Source: Niveispirillum cyanobacteriorum | GTDB lineage: Bacteria; Pseudomonadota; Alphaproteobacteria; Azospirillales; Azospirillaceae | Direction of reading: 5' to 3' | Assembly (NCBI RefSeq): GCF_002868735.1 | Contig: NZ_CP025611.1 | Coordinates: 2,994,501 to 3,058,500, forward strand | Length of the DNA: 64,000 nt | Shown: positions 43,201 through 51,380 of the stretch, piece after piece | Layout: each line of letters begins with the position of its first letter | Numbering within the stretch: position 1 is the stretch's first letter | Position numbers and translations under genes: made by a program | The notes under the pieces: generated by a model | What the model saw: only the letters and a program-made list of their open reading frames with translations | Databases searched by the model: none | What the model was told of the DNA's origin: nothing

Positions 43201-46200
43201 CCACCGCTTCAAGCCGCGCCTTCAGATCATCGGCGACACCCGTCAGGCTGCGCGTCATGGCCGCCAGCACCTGGCTCAACGTGCCTTCGATATCGCCCAC
43301 CGAAGTGACCCCGGACGATACCAGCGCGCCTGATGCGTCCTGCACGCGCCAGCGATTGCCATCGCGGCTGCCGACTTCAACCGAAACCTTGTCAGCCACC
43401 CGCCCGCCGGTCGTGGTGCGCAGCAGCTCGGCAAAGCGTGCGATGCTCTGGCCCAGCTCATCGCGCGCCGACATGTTCCCGCTGTCCTGCTTGCTGGCCT
43501 TCGTGTCGAAATTCACCGCCCGGCCCGACGCCGTATAGACATCGACCCCGGCGGTGGCGTCGGACTTGCCCGGCCCGAACAACCCGCCGATGATATTGCC
43601 GACAAAGCTCGAAATACCCTGCGGCACGCCGAACATGTCGCCGATGGACGTCGCAACCGTCGACCCGATGCGCGCGTTGCGGTTCTGGGCCTCCGACCGG
43701 CCCAACACCTCGCCAAGCGCATTGCCCAGCGCATAACCAGCCTCGGCACTGTTCAGCAGCTGCTCGCCCATCTGGACGAACGCTTCCGTGGCGGACCCTG
43801 TAATGGCCGTCAGCTGTCGGAACTCGCCCAGGAACTGGCTGACCCCGTCCGCGACGCCTTCGATATTGCCCGCTTCCAGATCCAGGAAGATGCCGCCCAG
43901 GGTGCTGGCGGCCCGATAGGCCTGTTCCTGGATACGCAGCTGCTCTTCCAGCCGCGCCTGCTCTTCCAGGGCAAAGCGGTACTTCAGCGTCTCGGTCTCG
44001 ACGTTGATGCCTTGGACCTGCTTTGACAGGGCCAGCAACTCCCGCTGGCGCTGCAAAACGCGGTCATCAATCTGGGCCTGGATATCCAGGCGCGCCACGG
44101 CGGCACCGGCGGCCACCCCAGCCATCCCGCCGCGTGCCTGCTCGGCCAGAAGCTTGTTCCGCCGCTCCAGCAACGACAGCTCGTCGCGCAGATCGGAAAG
44201 ACGCTGCCCCTGCTCACCGGCTTCAGACCTGGCTGTGCGCGACTGCATCAGCGCGTCATAGGCCTTCATGGCCAGCGTCAGCTCTTCAACCGCGTCCACG
44301 CCCAGACGCCGCTGTACCCCCAGCCGGAACTCCTCGCGTGCCGCTGCTGCGGCGGCTTCCCCACCTTGCCGCATGGCGGCGGCTACGCGGTTATTGGCCT
44401 CGGTTTCGGCCTGCATCCCCTCGATCAGCTCGTTGCTGATCGACGCCACCGTCGCCGCCTTGCGCCGCTCGGCGGCCTCGACCGCCAGCGCACCCTCGGC
44501 AACCGACCGGGCGGATGCCGCTGCGATTTCATTGGCATTGGCTGCCGCGCGCTGTGCGGCTTCGCCTTGGCCGGCGGCAGCGGCCAGACGGTCCTGGGCA
44601 TCCATGGCCAGGCGCTGCTGGCGGGTCAGATCGCCCAGGGCCGTGGCATGCTGGTTCGTGACCGTGGCGACCGCCTGATCAACCCGTTCCTGCCGCTCCC
44701 GTGTGGTCAGCAGCTGGCCCGACGTCTCAATCTCGGCCCGAACCTTGGCCAGATACTTCTCCCGCGCAGCGCCCGTCATGGTGACTGCGGCGGCCTCGGC
44801 CTCGGCCAGCCGCCGCGCCTTTTCCTGCTCTGGCAGCAACGTTTTGAGCGCGTTTTCCACGCGATTAAGCTGCTGCTCGACCTGGGCGCGGTCGGCAAAG
44901 CCTGTGCCTTCAGCGAGCCCTTTCCGAAGGGCCTCCTCCTTCCTCGTTAAATCTTCCTGCCGCGCATAATAATCGTCCAATTGACGCGCCATCTCGCCCG
45001 TGGCGACGCCAATCTGCTTTGACCGCTCCGCTTGTCGCTCAGCTTCCGACAGCTTTTCAATCCGCGTCAGTTCGGCCTGATGCTTGCGCGCCAGCTCCTC
45101 AAAGGACTTGTAGTCGGCGGAAATCGCTGCGGCGCGCTGGCTATTTTCAGGGGTCCTACCACTTGCAGCCATCGCATCAAGGTCGGCTTTTGCGGATGCC
45201 GCTCGTATCTGCGCGCGCTTAAGCTGCTCTTGTAGCTTGGGCGTAGGGTCACGATCCTCGACCAGCAGGTCGTTCAGCGTCTTTCCTGCCCAATCCCAGG
45301 CGTTGGAGAAGCCGGCCCCCACCGCCGCCACAACGCGGCCCAGGGTGGTCAGCTCTTGCGCCGAACCCTTCACCCGCTGGGTCAGGGCTTCCAGGATGAT
45401 GGCCTGCGCCTCACTGCCGCGCCCCATGGCGGCCAGCGAACGGACATTGGCCAGGGACGCATCATCCAGCAGGCCCATGGACCGCGTCAGGTCCTCAGCC
45501 CCTCTGATCGGATCGGCAAAGGACTTTGCCAGTTGCGCCGTGGCCTCGGTCAAATCCTGGCCGGTGGCCACCGCGAAATCCCGGCTGATGGCGATCAGGC
45601 CGGACATAACCTGCGCCCCGATCTTGCCGGTGGCGATATAGGCCGCCTGCTGATCGCGCGCGGCCTTGACGCTGATATCGGCGGCATCGGCGGCGGCCTG
45701 CGCTTGCTGCTCCAGCGCCGCACGGGTCAGACCAATGGAAACCGGCGCCATTCGGTTGGCGCGGTCCACGGCCAGCACCGATTCCCGGTAGCTTGACCAC
45801 GCCGCATAGGCCGACCCCAACACAACGGCCAACCCAGCCGTGATGCCGGCCACCAGCAGCAGCTGCGGCGGGATCAGGGACAGAAGGCGGCTGACGCCAC
45901 CCACGGCACTGGCTGCCTGCGGTCCTTGCTGGGCCAGGATCAGGAACGGGTTCTGCCCACCCGCCAACTGCACGAACACGTCCTGCAGCTGATAGGAAAG
46001 GTTCGTCACTTCATGGGCTGCCAGCCGAGTGGATCGCGCATTGCCGTCGGCGGCTTCTGCCTGCTGGCGGTGGGCGGCCTCGGCCTGACGCAGGGCCGCC
46101 GTCGCCCGTGTCCGGGCCGCCGTCGCCTCGTCGCTGGTCAACATGCCCAGGCGCTCGGCCTCGGCAATCTCCTCCAGGGCGCGGCGATGCTCGATCAGCT

Positions 46201-46798
46201 GCTGTTCAAGCGGCACATATCGGGCGCGCACCGCATCGATCCGCCGGCCCCATTCCGCATAATCCTGGGCGCGCTGCTCCACGTCATTGGCGGGGGGCCG
46301 CACGCCCAGCATCTCGTTCAGCCGCCGCTGGGCCTCACTGGCATCGCGGGCGGCCTGCGCCTGGGCCTGCATGCGCCGGGCGGCCTCGGCGGCGGCCTCC
46401 CCTTGAGCGCGGGCCATGGCGTTGCTGGCCTCGGTCGCCTGGCGCGCGGCTTGGGCCTGCTGCAACATTGCCGATGCCGTTTCGGCCACATGGGCGGATG
46501 CCTGCTGCGCTTCGCCACCCACCTCATTCAGGGCGCGGCCCACGCCCAGGGCTTCATTGGCGGCCCGCCCCAGGCCCGCGACCAGCTCATTGGCCTCGTT
46601 GATCAGAGTCTCGGCATGGCTGGCGGCCCCGGCTGCTGCCGTGCCCACTGCGCCGACCTGCTGCGCCGCCTCTGCCGTTGCCGGCGTCAGGGATTTGGCG
46701 GCTGCATGAACGCGCTGGATACGCGCCTCGGCAGCGTTCATGGCGGCGTCGAAGCCGCCGTCACTCGCTGTCAGGGTCGTATGAAGCCGCAACGCCAT
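40253..46798 (-). CDS. Tail tape-measure protein with C-terminal EF-hand pair
   Basis: At 2181 residues this is the largest gene; its length sets tail length. Alanine/glutamine-rich coiled coil fills most of it. A hydrophobic segment near residue 310 (LLSLIPPQLLLVAGITAGLAVVLGSAYA) is typical. Residues ~1450-1750 hold three modules with LADRLFAATND-like and GALAAFDRAA-like motifs. Near residues 1926 and 1959 two complete EF-hand loops occur, DQSLDGLITPAE and DSNGDGMISKQE. The C-terminus has the usual PGGWARVGEEGEEFINLPRG motif. It starts four bases after the GT-type frame ends. Confidence 0.92.
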   Translation of the reverse strand: MALRLHTTLTASDGGFDAAMNAAEARIQRVHAAAKSLTPATAEAAQQVGAVGTAAAGAASHAETLINEANELVAGLGRAANEALGVGRALNEVGGEAQQASAHVAETASAMLQQAQAARQATEASNAMARAQGEAAAEAARRMQAQAQAARDASEAQRRLNEMLGVRPPANDVEQRAQDYAEWGRRIDAVRARYVPLEQQLIEHRRALEEIAEAERLGMLTSDEATAARTRATAALRQAEAAHRQQAEAADGNARSTRLAAHEVTNLSYQLQDVFVQLAGGQNPFLILAQQGPQAASAVGGVSRLLSLIPPQLLLVAGITAGLAVVLGSAYAAWSSYRESVLAVDRANRMAPVSIGLTRAALEQQAQAAADAADISVKAARDQQAAYIATGKIGAQVMSGLIAISRDFAVATGQDLTEATAQLAKSFADPIRGAEDLTRSMGLLDDASLANVRSLAAMGRGSEAQAIILEALTQRVKGSAQELTTLGRVVAAVGAGFSNAWDWAGKTLNDLLVEDRDPTPKLQEQLKRAQIRAASAKADLDAMAASGRTPENSQRAAAISADYKSFEELARKHQAELTRIEKLSEAERQAERSKQIGVATGEMARQLDDYYARQEDLTRKEEALRKGLAEGTGFADRAQVEQQLNRVENALKTLLPEQEKARRLAEAEAAAVTMTGAAREKYLAKVRAEIETSGQLLTTRERQERVDQAVATVTNQHATALGDLTRQQRLAMDAQDRLAAAAGQGEAAQRAAANANEIAAASARSVAEGALAVEAAERRKAATVASISNELIEGMQAETEANNRVAAAMRQGGEAAAAAAREEFRLGVQRRLGVDAVEELTLAMKAYDALMQSRTARSEAGEQGQRLSDLRDELSLLERRNKLLAEQARGGMAGVAAGAAVARLDIQAQIDDRVLQRQRELLALSKQVQGINVETETLKYRFALEEQARLEEQLRIQEQAYRAASTLGGIFLDLEAGNIEGVADGVSQFLGEFRQLTAITGSATEAFVQMGEQLLNSAEAGYALGNALGEVLGRSEAQNRNARIGSTVATSIGDMFGVPQGISSFVGNIIGGLFGPGKSDATAGVDVYTASGRAVNFDTKASKQDSGNMSARDELGQSIARFAELLRTTTGGRVADKVSVEVGSRDGNRWRVQDASGALVSSGVTSVGDIEGTLSQVLAAMTRSLTGVADDLKARLEAVDYSDLSRAENDLTFILNYQTAIATLNGDLEGGADAVQTARQNVVDMLNHVRDFGAQAQRLGYNANETNAALRASVERFAGIREAAAPMTDLETKVAALRASFAELAPVLEAVGYTAADASAAVASAQARQLGTLKTDFEAGLARENRDLTGRGYLNAIDDLIRQRDLRYRDADAVGSARSLVDGNFAAGLDNALSALDIAAIQDIQAQFAAGTPVYEAAARAAAKLNGAVGTVAETVEQAAARIAATAALSDSLADRLARATGASDSQAGALAIFDRAAAQERAATQARVSAGELSASVLTELETTLGQERLAIIRRFSDAAIAEERRRAEQLAGINQSISDRLFASTNDEATQAGALAAFDRAAGKERAEIARNAGLDLAAYDAASAAERLQMARAAGVNFAQLDQTLANERLAIIRRFGQQAADVTRSIEDREFARTVAGKPDAEILLLERKQNAEFAAAIAAGYTTEQLERLRKVLAGEMTDAVNALNDATRQAADQARAAAKAVNDNLADRLFAATNDNSTLEGALAAFDRQAARDRIETAQTAGADMLALERTLAAERQAIINRFAQQAIDAEQQRLTALSQAGGQLRGWIDGIRATVGTSDQNLATMRAQFTQQLGRAQAGDVDAVQGLREYAQRLIDAETTRTASGADRRAMVEAILAQVEALPAVKSWDAQQLDVLTAIRNETVNNRGAFAVAVASLPSAATGGQIAAALLPHFQTLDQSLDGLITPAEFRAAIGPLATDAVADRWFRELDSNGDGMISKQEVTAKATSDLSGGSQGTLKAISDLTYAGNRDRLNIGDAIVRQLGSLGTIMADGNTRLANLHSWQASVWAVESQLLDKTKYNTAETAKKLGGGYAYAAGTDYHPGGWARVGEEGEEFINLPRGAQVFSRAQTLELARQPRTVLMGVSGGGSDNRALTAAIERQARATERQNALLEKIAANSAAGADAAAETAKALKTPARVRVGSVAKLAGGRQ

Positions 46799-46801
46799 CG
46801 C

Positions 46802-47212
46802 CTAATCCTTGCCTTTGTCCCCGGTTTTGGCCTCCCGCTCGGCTTTCTCGTGCAGGATTTTGCAGGCTGCCGCCGCCATGGCTTCCAGCGTGTCCACCAC
46901 CCATTCACCAAGCGGCAGGGGATGGCCCGTGTTCCGTGCCAGGGTTTCAACTTGGACCCAGTCCAGCCCTATCGGCGGGCCACCCATGGCCGGGTACCGC
47001 ATCGCGCCGGTCGCCCGCCAAAACAGCATGGCCAGCGGCACATAAGGCTCCAGGACGGGATAATCCTCGCGCGGTGCTGGCCGCCCCTGCTGCTTTGCGG
47101 GTTGTTTGGGCGACTTCCGGCCCATCAGGACATCAAGCTGATCGTCCACCTCGGCCCGATCCAGGCGCGCGGGCCGGAAATCGCGCGCCCAGGCCTCGGC
47201 GAACCCGATCAG
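46802..47212 (-). CDS. Tail-assembly chaperone extension (GT-type, made by -1 frameshift)
   Basis: The frame continues the upstream G-type gene after slippage at GGGAAAC (47218-47212) and reads KLIGFAEAWARDFRPARLD, ending AEREAKTGDKGKD at 46802. The join gives a protein of about 278 residues. An independent start is unlikely: the candidate ATG at 47266 lies inside the G-type gene and gives an odd leader. In lambda the GT extension recruits the tail tube to the tape measure; the same role is expected here, right before the tape-measure gene. Confidence 0.7.
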   Translation of the reverse strand: MIGFAEAWARDFRPARLDRAEVDDQLDVLMGRKSPKQPAKQQGRPAPREDYPVLEPYVPLAMLFWRATGAMRYPAMGGPPIGLDWVQVETLARNTGHPLPLGEWVVDTLEAMAAAACKILHEKAEREAKTGDKGKD

Positions 47213-47640
47213 TTTCCCTTGGCACCCTGTTTGCCTTCCACCGCCTCGCGATAGGCCTTCACGCACGCCGTCACCGCATAAGGCAGCTCCAGCAGCTCTG
47301 CCAGATGATCGGCACTGAAGGGCAGCGGATTGCCGTTGCCATCTTCAATGCCGCTCTCCTTTTCCGGCCAGCCATGAATGACCTTGGTAAGCAACTGGCG
47401 GGCATAGGTGCGCTGGTTGGCCTCGTGGTCGGACAGGGCACGGCGGTAATCTTCCTCCGCAACGAAGTCGGTACGCAGCGGGGCCACGAACGTGGCGCGA
47501 TACAGCGCGTCCTCTTCGCTGTTCTTCAGGATCAGGAAGTCCAGCAGCAGGGGATGTTCCTTGAACGCGGTCCCACCTGACGGCTCTCGGACAATGACTT
47601 TGCGGCGGACGATGACTTCTGAGGCAACTTTCAGGCCCAT
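47209..47640 (-). CDS. Tail-assembly chaperone (G-type)
   Basis: The protein has 143 residues: GLKVASEVIVRRKVIVREP, HPLLLDFLILKNSEEDAL, EEDYRRALSDHEANQRTYARQLLTKVIHGW and a C-terminus ending EGKQGAKGN. It lies between tail tube and tape measure, the canonical place. Its last codons GGA AAC TGA form a slippery heptamer G-GGA-AAC directly before the stop, so a fraction of ribosomes should enter the next frame. Confidence 0.7.
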   Translation of the reverse strand: MGLKVASEVIVRRKVIVREPSGGTAFKEHPLLLDFLILKNSEEDALYRATFVAPLRTDFVAEEDYRRALSDHEANQRTYARQLLTKVIHGWPEKESGIEDGNGNPLPFSADHLAELLELPYAVTACVKAYREAVEGKQGAKGN

Positions 47641-47686
47641 CTCGGGACACTCCTAAACGGCGGTTAAAAGGCTCTTGGGTGCGGCT

Positions 47687-48946
47687 TCAGCGGAAACAGA
47701 TCCGCAACTCGTCGTCGCCATTGACCGGCAGCACATCGCCCGTCACCGACAGCATGTAATCGCCCTCATCCTCCTGCGGCGCGGGGGCGTCGATCTGCAT
47801 GCTGGCGATATCCACGAAGATGGCATTCCCAGCGGTCAGGCCATGCAGGACCTGGGCGGGGATGCGGGTTCGGGCCTGGGCCAGCGTGTAGAGGTTCAGA
47901 TCGGTCAGATCGGGGGCCTCGATCACGGTGCTGAACTTGGTCGCCCAGTCATTGATGCGGACGGCCCGGCGCCCGATGCGTTCGATCAGGCTATAGTTGT
48001 TGGCTAGGTCAATCTCGGCGCTTTTGGCGACGATCTCCTTGCCATTGACCCAGAGGAAGGTTTGATCGACCCCGATATGAACCGGATCGGTCCAATCGCT
48101 GTAATCGCCCACCGGTGTGGATACCGCTTCGGGCGCGATGAAGAATCCGGTTCCCTGGCACTCGAAATAGGGGAAATCCCCGATCCCTTCGACCAGCTTG
48201 GCCGTGCCGCGCCAGCCGATGCACTTGTGTCGTTCGCCATCAATCACGAAGTAATGGCTCACCGACCCATGATTGTTGCGGTCGCTGGTCCGCTCATAAC
48301 GCGTCTCTGCGGGCTGAAGCGCGATCATGAAGGTATCGCCGACGCTGAATGACGTGCCGACCGTGGGCGTAATGACGGCGCCACCCGGCAGGTTAACCGG
48401 CGTGGCATCGGTAAGAAGAACATTGGTGGCGCTGAACGCGGGCAAATGGCCAATAGCAGGGGCCGCCAGGTTAAAACGCGCCACACCGCTGCCGCCTGCC
48501 GTGGTGCAGGTACCCGTGACCGTGCGCGCCAGGATGCCGGCATAGGCCGTGGTGCGGGCATAGGTCAGGCGGCCATTATGGCCGGTGCCATAGGTGGCGG
48601 TGGCCGCAATGGTGGCATTGGCCGTTGCTGCGACCGTGGTGGCCGCCAGGGCGCAGGCCAGCAGGGTGTCATTGCAGGGCGGGGCCGCACCGGCGGTACC
48701 CCCACCACACGCCTCGATCTTGAAGGACAGCTCCGTCCGCTGCATGGATAGCAGGCTGGGCCGGGCGCCCAGATAGGACTGAATGAAGCTGCGTGTCTTC
48801 TTGTCGGCCTGCAACGGGCGGATCTGCACATCATAGGCGCGCATGGCATTCACGCCTGACGGCGCCGCATCATCGCCATAGGTCGTTTCCGCCTTGGTCA
48901 GCAGCACCAGTTCCTTGAAGCTTTTCGGCTGGCTGGGGATCGGCAT
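47687..48946 (-). CDS. Phage major tail tube-like protein
   Basis: The protein has 419 residues. The N-terminus FKELVLLTKAETTYGDDAAPSGVNAM followed by AYDVQIRPLQADKKTRSFIQSYLGARP is typical of long-tailed phage tube subunits. Two tube-like halves flank an Ala/Thr-rich middle (ALAATTVAATANATIAATATYG) that could be a surface-exposed insert. GWRGTAKLVEGIGDFPYFECQGTGFF belongs to the second half. ATG 48946 is preceded by an in-frame GTG. It follows the 49-residue gene closely, and the chaperone gene comes next. Confidence 0.7.
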   Translation of the reverse strand: MPIPSQPKSFKELVLLTKAETTYGDDAAPSGVNAMRAYDVQIRPLQADKKTRSFIQSYLGARPSLLSMQRTELSFKIEACGGGTAGAAPPCNDTLLACALAATTVAATANATIAATATYGTGHNGRLTYARTTAYAGILARTVTGTCTTAGGSGVARFNLAAPAIGHLPAFSATNVLLTDATPVNLPGGAVITPTVGTSFSVGDTFMIALQPAETRYERTSDRNNHGSVSHYFVIDGERHKCIGWRGTAKLVEGIGDFPYFECQGTGFFIAPEAVSTPVGDYSDWTDPVHIGVDQTFLWVNGKEIVAKSAEIDLANNYSLIERIGRRAVRINDWATKFSTVIEAPDLTDLNLYTLAQARTRIPAQVLHGLTAGNAIFVDIASMQIDAPAPQEDEGDYMLSVTGDVLPVNGDDELRICFR

Positions 48947-48949
48947 CAC

Positions 48950-49099
48950 TTACTCCTGGGGCTTGCCGCGCTTGCGCGGGGTGGTGTCGGTCGGGGCGGG
49001 TTCGGCCTGGGGGGCAGGTTCGGCCTGCGGCGGGTTCGTCACCGGCTTCGGCTGGCCGAACTCTTCCTCGATCATGGGGTGGGCAGAACGCTTGGACAT
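48950..49099 (-). CDS. Small phage protein (49 aa)
   Basis: An ATG at 49099 is preceded by GAGGAGGT, the best ribosome binding site in the region. The product starts MSKRSAHPMIEEEFGQPKP, has a Pro/Ala-rich tandem (PQAEPAP twice) and a basic end TPRKRGKPQE, with stop at 48952-48950. It lies between tail-terminator-like and tail-tube genes and fills the gap exactly. Function unknown; a disordered structural or assembly peptide is likely. Confidence 0.7.
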   Translation of the reverse strand: MSKRSAHPMIEEEFGQPKPVTNPPQAEPAPQAEPAPTDTTPRKRGKPQE

Positions 49100-49108
49100 C
49101 GGACCTCC

Positions 49109-49603
49109 TCAACGGGCGAAATGCTGGGTGGGCAGGGACAGGATGACGCGATGGGCAAGGGTGCTGCTCCCCAGACGGACGGGCACAATGCTCTCGCACT
49201 GGATGCCGGCAGGCGCGTTGGGGCCATCGCCAACGGCACAGCGGATGACGCTGTCGCCCAGGCGCGGATCGGCATCGAACGCCGCGCAGATCCGGCCCAG
49301 CAGTTCCTGCACGATCAGATCGCTGGCCTCTGCATCCTGGAACCCGACGAAGCCCACGATTTCCCAGATTGTGGTCATCCGCCGGCCCCGCCCGATCCGG
49401 TCCTGCACACCGCTGAAATCGCGGATGCGCGGGAACCAGCCGCGAATATCGGCCTTGCCTGTGGCACCGGCGGGCCAGCCATAATGCTGGCGGATGGCAC
49501 TGTCCGCCTGAATACCGCGCTCGGCTTCATGCACGCGGCCAATCTCCTCGACCCCGGACAGGGTCGATACGATGCCGGCGCGGATGGGGGCAAAGTCGGT
49601 CAT
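49109..49603 (-). CDS. Tail-terminator / head-tail completion-like protein
   Basis: The protein has 164 residues, starting DFAPIRAGIVSTLSGVEEIGRVHEAERG, with MTTIWEIVGFVGFQDAEASD and LVQ-like amphipathic segments. Size and position between the gp10-like protein and tail tube match the tail terminator (lambda gpU-like) slot. The ATG overlaps the previous stop. No decisive motif is visible. Confidence 0.5.
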   Translation of the reverse strand: MTDFAPIRAGIVSTLSGVEEIGRVHEAERGIQADSAIRQHYGWPAGATGKADIRGWFPRIRDFSGVQDRIGRGRRMTTIWEIVGFVGFQDAEASDLIVQELLGRICAAFDADPRLGDSVIRCAVGDGPNAPAGIQCESIVPVRLGSSTLAHRVILSLPTQHFAR

Positions 49604-50103
49604 GCCATCCCCGCCACGGCTTCCACGCCGCGCGCGGCGGCGGCATTCAGGATCTGCTCGACCTGCGCGGTATTCTCGGTCAGGGCGCGCTCGAACATCT
49701 TGGCGCCCTTGGTGCCATGGGCCGCGATCTTGAACTGGATGGCCCGCGCGATGTCTTCTTGCGTCTGGCCTTCTTTGCGGGGCTGCAACCCCTTGGCCTT
49801 GACCCAGGCCAGCAGCGGCGGCAGCGGTGCCCAGTGCGCGCGGCTGCCATCCTCGACCGGCTGGGCATAGGCGAGCGCGGTGCCATAACGGCCCGTGATC
49901 ACGGTCCCGCGCATCTCCAACGGTTCAGCCTGGATCGAATTGGCCAGCAGGGACTGGGCGCGCGGCGTCCGCTCGACCGTCTCCCGCTGCAACAGGAACA
50001 GGGCCTCCATCACACCAGCCGCCAGATGCTCGCGCACGACCTCGGGAGCGGCGGCATAGGCGCGGCGTAGATCATCGCTGTCAACCTGCACGCCGATCTT
50101 CAT
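49600..50103 (-). CDS. HK97 gp10-like head-tail joining protein
   Basis: The protein has 167 residues: MKIGVQVDSDDLRRAYAAAPEVVREHLAAGVMEALFLLQRETVERTPR fits the gp10/minor-tail-Z pattern, in which an amphipathic helix precedes TPxxxGxLxxS-like loops; YGTALAYAQPVEDGSRAHWAPLPPLLAWVKAKG follows as in that family. It probably joins the head-tail connector to the tail. Confidence 0.65.
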   Translation of the reverse strand: MKIGVQVDSDDLRRAYAAAPEVVREHLAAGVMEALFLLQRETVERTPRAQSLLANSIQAEPLEMRGTVITGRYGTALAYAQPVEDGSRAHWAPLPPLLAWVKAKGLQPRKEGQTQEDIARAIQFKIAAHGTKGAKMFERALTENTAQVEQILNAAAARGVEAVAGMA

Positions 50104-50762
50104 GTCGGCCTCCGGTTCCAGAAGCGGGTTTTGCCGTCTGATGCTGCGCTGGCCACCTGCACCATGGCGCTGGTCCCCTCGACCCGCTTGGTGTCGATAC
50201 CCAGCAGATCGTGATACCGCCTGCGCTGCGTGGCCGCGCGCTCTGCATAATCCCGGCCCTTGGACCCCGACCGCACGCTATCTGCGGTCAGCATCAGGTC
50301 ATTGTCCCCGCTCTTGGCGGCGGCCAGCTGATCCAGCAGGACGGCGGCGGCATAGGCGGCGACGGCTTCCAGATCCCGGACCGGGATATCATCGGCCTGG
50401 CACGGCTGGCGCCAGGTCACCCGCACCGGCTCCCCGGCGGCAAAGCTGACACCGGCCAGGATCACATGGCCCGACGGCGTCTCGTAATCCATCCACTGAT
50501 CCGCCGTCAGGCGGGACGGCGGCATCTGGCCCAGCGGATATTCGATCCCCTGCACCGAACAGGTCAGGGCATCGAAACCGGCGGGATAATCCAGCTCGTG
50601 ACCGCCATCCGCCGTCACATCGGTCACGACACTGGCGGGCCGGTCCTTGCCATACTGCTGCACGGCCAGATCCAGGGCGCGGTCCTTGGCCTCTGCTGAC
50701 AGCAGATCGGCACTGTCCCGCACCATGTCCGTGATCAGGCTTTGCAGCAGCTCCCGCGACAT
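50100..50762 (-). CDS. Phage head-tail connector-region protein (hypothetical)
   Basis: The protein has 220 residues and carries SRELLQSLITDMVRDSADLLSAEAKDRALDLAVQQYGKDRP, then mixed beta, then helical DLEAVAAYAAAVLLDQLAAAKSGDNDLMLTADSV. The helical end resembles adaptor-type (gp6-like) connectors. It overlaps the gp10-like gene by an ATGA. Assignment is from position and general shape. Confidence 0.5.
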   Translation of the reverse strand: MSRELLQSLITDMVRDSADLLSAEAKDRALDLAVQQYGKDRPASVVTDVTADGGHELDYPAGFDALTCSVQGIEYPLGQMPPSRLTADQWMDYETPSGHVILAGVSFAAGEPVRVTWRQPCQADDIPVRDLEAVAAYAAAVLLDQLAAAKSGDNDLMLTADSVRSGSKGRDYAERAATQRRRYHDLLGIDTKRVEGTSAMVQVASAASDGKTRFWNRRPT

Positions 50763-50766
50763 CGGT

Positions 50767-51141
50767 TCAGATCCGGACCAGGGTCAGCAGGATATCGACA
50801 TCCAGGAAGGTCGGCGTGCTGGTCCCGCCGATATCGAAGTCGATGGTCAGGATGGTCTCGTCCGCCACGCGCTTGGTGGCGATGGCCGCCTCGGTGACGG
50901 TCGACGTCGAAACGGACACCGGTGCTGTCAGCAAGCTGCTGACGCCCGCCTTCAGGTTGATGTCCAGCGTCGGGCTGGTGCCACTGCTGGCGCGCGCCGC
51001 GACAGAGAAGCCAGCGATATCCGCTTCGAACGGCAGCTTGATCTTAACCGCAGCCGTGGCGTCAGCGGTCACGCTGGCGAAGTGATAGGGCAGCACAATG
51101 ACAGGGCTGCCGGCGGTGGCGGGAGGAAGACGCGTTGCCAT
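50767..51141 (-). CDS. Small phage structural protein (head decoration candidate)
   Basis: The protein has 124 residues, beta-rich with many Thr/Ser/Ala: IVLPYHFASVTADATAAVKIKLPFEADIAGFSVAARASSG. It is the first gene after the capsid, behind a 239-bp gap with a long hairpin. Decoration or stabilisation proteins often occupy this slot. No family recognised. Confidence 0.45.
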   Translation of the reverse strand: MATRLPPATAGSPVIVLPYHFASVTADATAAVKIKLPFEADIAGFSVAARASSGTSPTLDINLKAGVSSLLTAPVSVSTSTVTEAAIATKRVADETILTIDFDIGGTSTPTFLDVDILLTLVRI

Positions 51142-51186
51142 CTGGCGATCCTTGGCGCGGGTTGCGGGGAGGGCTGTGCCTCTACG

Positions 51187-51225
51187 ACCTCAAGCCCCAC
51201 CCGGCGAAACGGGTAAGGGGCTTGA
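51187..51225 (-). terminator. Nested stem-loop between capsid and decoration-like genes
   Basis: CCTCAAGCCCC and GGGGCTTGAGG enclose a second stem ACCCG-GCGAAA-CGGGT. It lies in the 239-bp gap (51142-51380) after the capsid gene. A partial terminator could set high capsid and lower downstream expression. No T-run follows on the leftward strand. Confidence 0.45.
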
Positions 51226-51380
51226 GGGGTTAAGGGGCCTCTTGGCTGGGCTGGCCCGGAAAGCCTCGGTCGGCGTGATACCGCCGCCCCGCTGTTCTGG
51301 TGACCGCTTGGCGCCCTGGTCGCGGGCCTGGTCACCGGGGCATAGCGCGTTGCGCAATCCGCGCGGGGCTCCCCCTGGAA

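Noticed and set aside
47213-47266. ATG 47266 as the start of a separate tail gene
   Set aside because: The leader it adds lies inside the chaperone gene in another frame, has no good ribosome binding site, and the slippery heptamer explains the frame better.
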